Assembly (NCBI GenBank): GCA_031258755.1
Contig: JAIRMK010000168.1
Coordinates: 1-6,556, forward strand
Reading direction: 5' to 3'
Length of the DNA stretch: 6,556 nucleotides
From: Prevotellaceae bacterium
GTDB lineage: Bacteria > Bacteroidota > Bacteroidia > Bacteroidales > UBA932
Part shown: piece after piece, positions 4,929 through 6,556 of the stretch
Layout: each line of letters opens with the position of its first letter
Position numbering within the stretch: the first letter of the stretch is position 1
The notes under the pieces: model-generated
Seen by the model: only the letters and a program-made list of their open reading frames with translations
Told to the model about the DNA's origin: nothing
Database searches by the model: none
Position numbers and translations under genes: made by a program

Positions 4929-6212
4929 ATGGCGAAGAAAAAGAAAAAACTCATCTGGATCATCATTGGAAGCGTTGTACTGCTCATCATTCTGCTTATG
5001 GCCATACCCCGCCGTGAGGTTCCCGTTACGGTAGAAACGGCAAAGCCCCAGCGCAAAACCATCGTGGAAGCCATCCCGGCCAACGGAAAAGTGCAGCCGG
5101 TGGTGGAAGTGAAAATCAGCCCCGACGTATCGGGCGAGATTGTGGAACTCAACATTGAAGAAGGCGACTATGTACACAAAGGCCAACTGCTGCTGAAAAT
5201 CAAACAGGACTATTACCTCTCGGGACGCGACCGCGCCGAAGCGCAACTCAACGCCGTGAAAGCGCAGCTGGCACAGGCCGAAGCACATTTCGCGCAAGTG
5301 GAACTGTCGTACAAACGAAACAAACAGCTGTATCTGCAAAAAACCATTTCGGCGTCTGATTTTGAAACCGCCGAAGCGGAGTACAACAGTACACGCAGTC
5401 AGGTGGAAGCCGCGCGGTTTAACGTGAAAAGCGCCGAAGCCGCGTTAAACGAGGCGCAGGAAAACCTCATCAAAACCACCATCTACGCGCCCATGTCGGG
5501 CACCGTATCGAAACTCAGCGTGGAGACCGGCGAGCGGGTGGTGGGCACCACGCAAATGGCCGGTACCGAAATGCTGCGCATCGCCAACCTCGACCAGATG
5601 GAAGTGCTGGTGCAGGTGAATGAAAACGACATTGTGCGCGTGAGCCTGCACGACACGGCCACCATTGAAGTGGACGCCTACCGCAATAAAAAATTCAAGG
5701 GCACGGTCACCCAAATCGCCAACTCGGCCGTCAGCGCCGGCACGTCGGCTGACCAGGTGACCAACTTCGAGGTAAAGGTGTTCATCCTCCCCGAGTCATA
5801 CGCCGACCTTAAAGCTGCCACGGACTACGTATTCCGGCCGGGCATGTCGGCCGCGGTATCCATCGAAACCGACACGCGGCCTAACGCCCTGTGCGTTCCC
5901 ATACAGTGCGTAACCACGCGTACCGACATCAAAGCCGGTAGCGACACCACCAGCACCGATTCTACAGCCATTGTTCCCGAAGTCAACATCAACGAAGTAA
6001 AAGAACAGGTTTTTGTGGTGCGCGACAACAAGGTGAAGGCCGTGAAAGTAACCACCGGCATCCAGGATTATTCCCATATCGAAATACTGGACGGTCTGAC
6101 CGACGATGATGAGGTGGTAACCGGCCCCTACAGCGCCATCTCGAAAACGCTGAACAACGATTCGCCGGTACAGACAAAAACCGAATCCACACAAAAGGAA
6201 ACGGAAAAATGA
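4929..6212 (+). CDS. Periplasmic adaptor (membrane fusion protein), MacA/HlyD-type
   Basis: A 427-residue adaptor that would bridge an inner-membrane transporter and the TolC-type channel encoded just upstream. Residues 1-7 are Lys-rich and 8-26 form one membrane anchor; no lipobox is present, so it is anchored like MacA rather than lipidated like AcrA. Lipoyl half-motifs occur at about 58-92 (KISPDVSGEIVELNIEEGDYV) and 181-220 (YAPMSGTVSKLSVETGERV). They flank an Ala/Gln/Glu-rich alpha-helical hairpin at about 96-180. Beta-barrel and membrane-proximal domains follow, interrupted by an acidic Ser/Thr-rich stretch at about 336-348. The tail 409-427 is polar. ATG 4929 (MAKKKKK) is preferred over the in-frame TTG at 4905, which lies in AT-rich spacer. 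The stop overlaps tsaB as ATGA. Whether the partner is a MacB-type ABC transporter or an RND pump cannot be decided; the anchor favours MacB. Confidence 0.92.
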   Translation: MAKKKKKLIWIIIGSVVLLIILLMAIPRREVPVTVETAKPQRKTIVEAIPANGKVQPVVEVKISPDVSGEIVELNIEEGDYVHKGQLLLKIKQDYYLSGRDRAEAQLNAVKAQLAQAEAHFAQVELSYKRNKQLYLQKTISASDFETAEAEYNSTRSQVEAARFNVKSAEAALNEAQENLIKTTIYAPMSGTVSKLSVETGERVVGTTQMAGTEMLRIANLDQMEVLVQVNENDIVRVSLHDTATIEVDAYRNKKFKGTVTQIANSAVSAGTSADQVTNFEVKVFILPESYADLKAATDYVFRPGMSAAVSIETDTRPNALCVPIQCVTTRTDIKAGSDTTSTDSTAIVPEVNINEVKEQVFVVRDNKVKAVKVTTGIQDYSHIEILDGLTDDDEVVTGPYSAISKTLNNDSPVQTKTESTQKETEK

Positions 6213-6556
6213 GTGGCGCTCGCACTCCTCTTATCCTGCATATTGAAACCGGGACGGCCGTGTGCTCGGCAGCCCTGTCGCTCGGCGACACGCTGCTGGC
6301 CATAAAAGAAAACGACGAAGGACGCACGCACGCCCAACTCCTGGCGGTGTTTATTGATGCGTTGCTTCGCGAACAACACTGCACGACAAATGACCTCGCG
6401 GCAGTGGCCGTGAGTGAAGGCCCCGGCTCGTACACCGGCCTGCGCGTGGGCGTATCGACCGCCAAAGGTATTTGTTACGGCAGCCAAAAACCCCTTATCG
6501 CCGTGAACTCGTTGCAATCATTGGCTTTCCTGGCTATTGAGAAACAACTTCTCCCC
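6209..6556 (+). CDS. tsaB: tRNA t6A-modification protein TsaB, 3' end beyond the window
   Basis: The first 116 codons of an ORF open to the right edge. TsaB (YeaZ) is the dimerisation partner of TsaD in the complex that transfers threonylcarbamoyl to A37 of ANN-reading tRNAs. Seen here: the N-terminal strand LILHIETGTAVCSAAL (8-23), where most family members have ETS rather than ETG, and the diagnostic EGPGSYTGLRVGVSTAKG (70-87), corresponding to the family's GPGSFTGLRxGxxxAKG. It is an ASKHA-fold protein thought not to be catalytic itself. The ATG overlaps the adaptor stop as ATGA, so this housekeeping gene seems to be co-transcribed and translationally coupled with the export genes. About half of the expected length of some 230 residues is visible. 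Confidence 0.95.
   Translation, partial: MSGARTPLILHIETGTAVCSAALSLGDTLLAIKENDEGRTHAQLLAVFIDALLREQHCTTNDLAAVAVSEGPGSYTGLRVGVSTAKGICYGSQKPLIAVNSLQSLAFLAIEKQLLP

Noticed and set aside
3896..6517. Minus-strand ORFs over tolC, adaptor and tsaB (3896-4387, 4887-5339, 5796-6194, 5989-6465, 6128-6517)
   Set aside because: They are shadows of genes with clear family motifs; their translations are Phe/His/Arg-rich and low in complexity, with no promoter box found for them.

Overview
The window looks like chromosomal DNA of a Bacteroidetes (probably Bacteroidales-type) bacterium. Four start sites are each preceded, 18-24 nt upstream of the ATG, by an octamer fitting the Bacteroidetes -7 promoter consensus TAnnTTTG (490-497, 1304-1311, 2029-2036, 3542-3549). 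Leaders are short and AT-rich, mostly without an obvious Shine-Dalgarno sequence. The protein families (adenosine-kinase-like PfkB, CvpA, TolC, membrane-anchored adaptor, TsaB) fit this phylum. The species cannot be named from the sequence.

Left part (1 to about 2000) is AT-rich and accessory in character. It opens with the 3' part of a small P-loop NTPase gene. Two toxin-antitoxin operons of VapBC type follow (522-1143 and 1330-1939), each an antitoxin of about 70 residues overlapping a PIN-domain toxin by exactly 11 nt. The toxins are clearly related. The antitoxins share only a 22-residue C-terminal tail and have different N-terminal domains. Each of the three transcription units ends in a copy of the same GC-rich hairpin plus T-tract; copies 1 and 3 share an identical 35-bp core. 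The gap between the two modules also holds two degenerate 7-bp-period arrays and a purine-rich 15-bp-period array.

Right part (2057-6556) is GC-richer and ordinary in content: a PfkB-family sugar/nucleoside kinase overlapped by 4 nt (ATGA) with a CvpA-family membrane protein; then a second unit with its own promoter and a candidate operator, encoding a TolC-type outer-membrane channel, a MacA/HlyD-type periplasmic adaptor and, again through an ATGA overlap, the start of tsaB, which runs off the window. The channel and adaptor should form a tripartite export pump with an inner-membrane transporter that is not in the window. TsaB belongs to the t6A tRNA-modification machinery and appears to be transcribed with the pump genes.

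The most interesting material is the left part: paired toxin-antitoxin modules that keep one toxin-binding tail and one overlap geometry while exchanging the antitoxin N-terminus, punctuated by a repeated terminator element. No CRISPR array, tRNA, rRNA or insertion sequence was seen.
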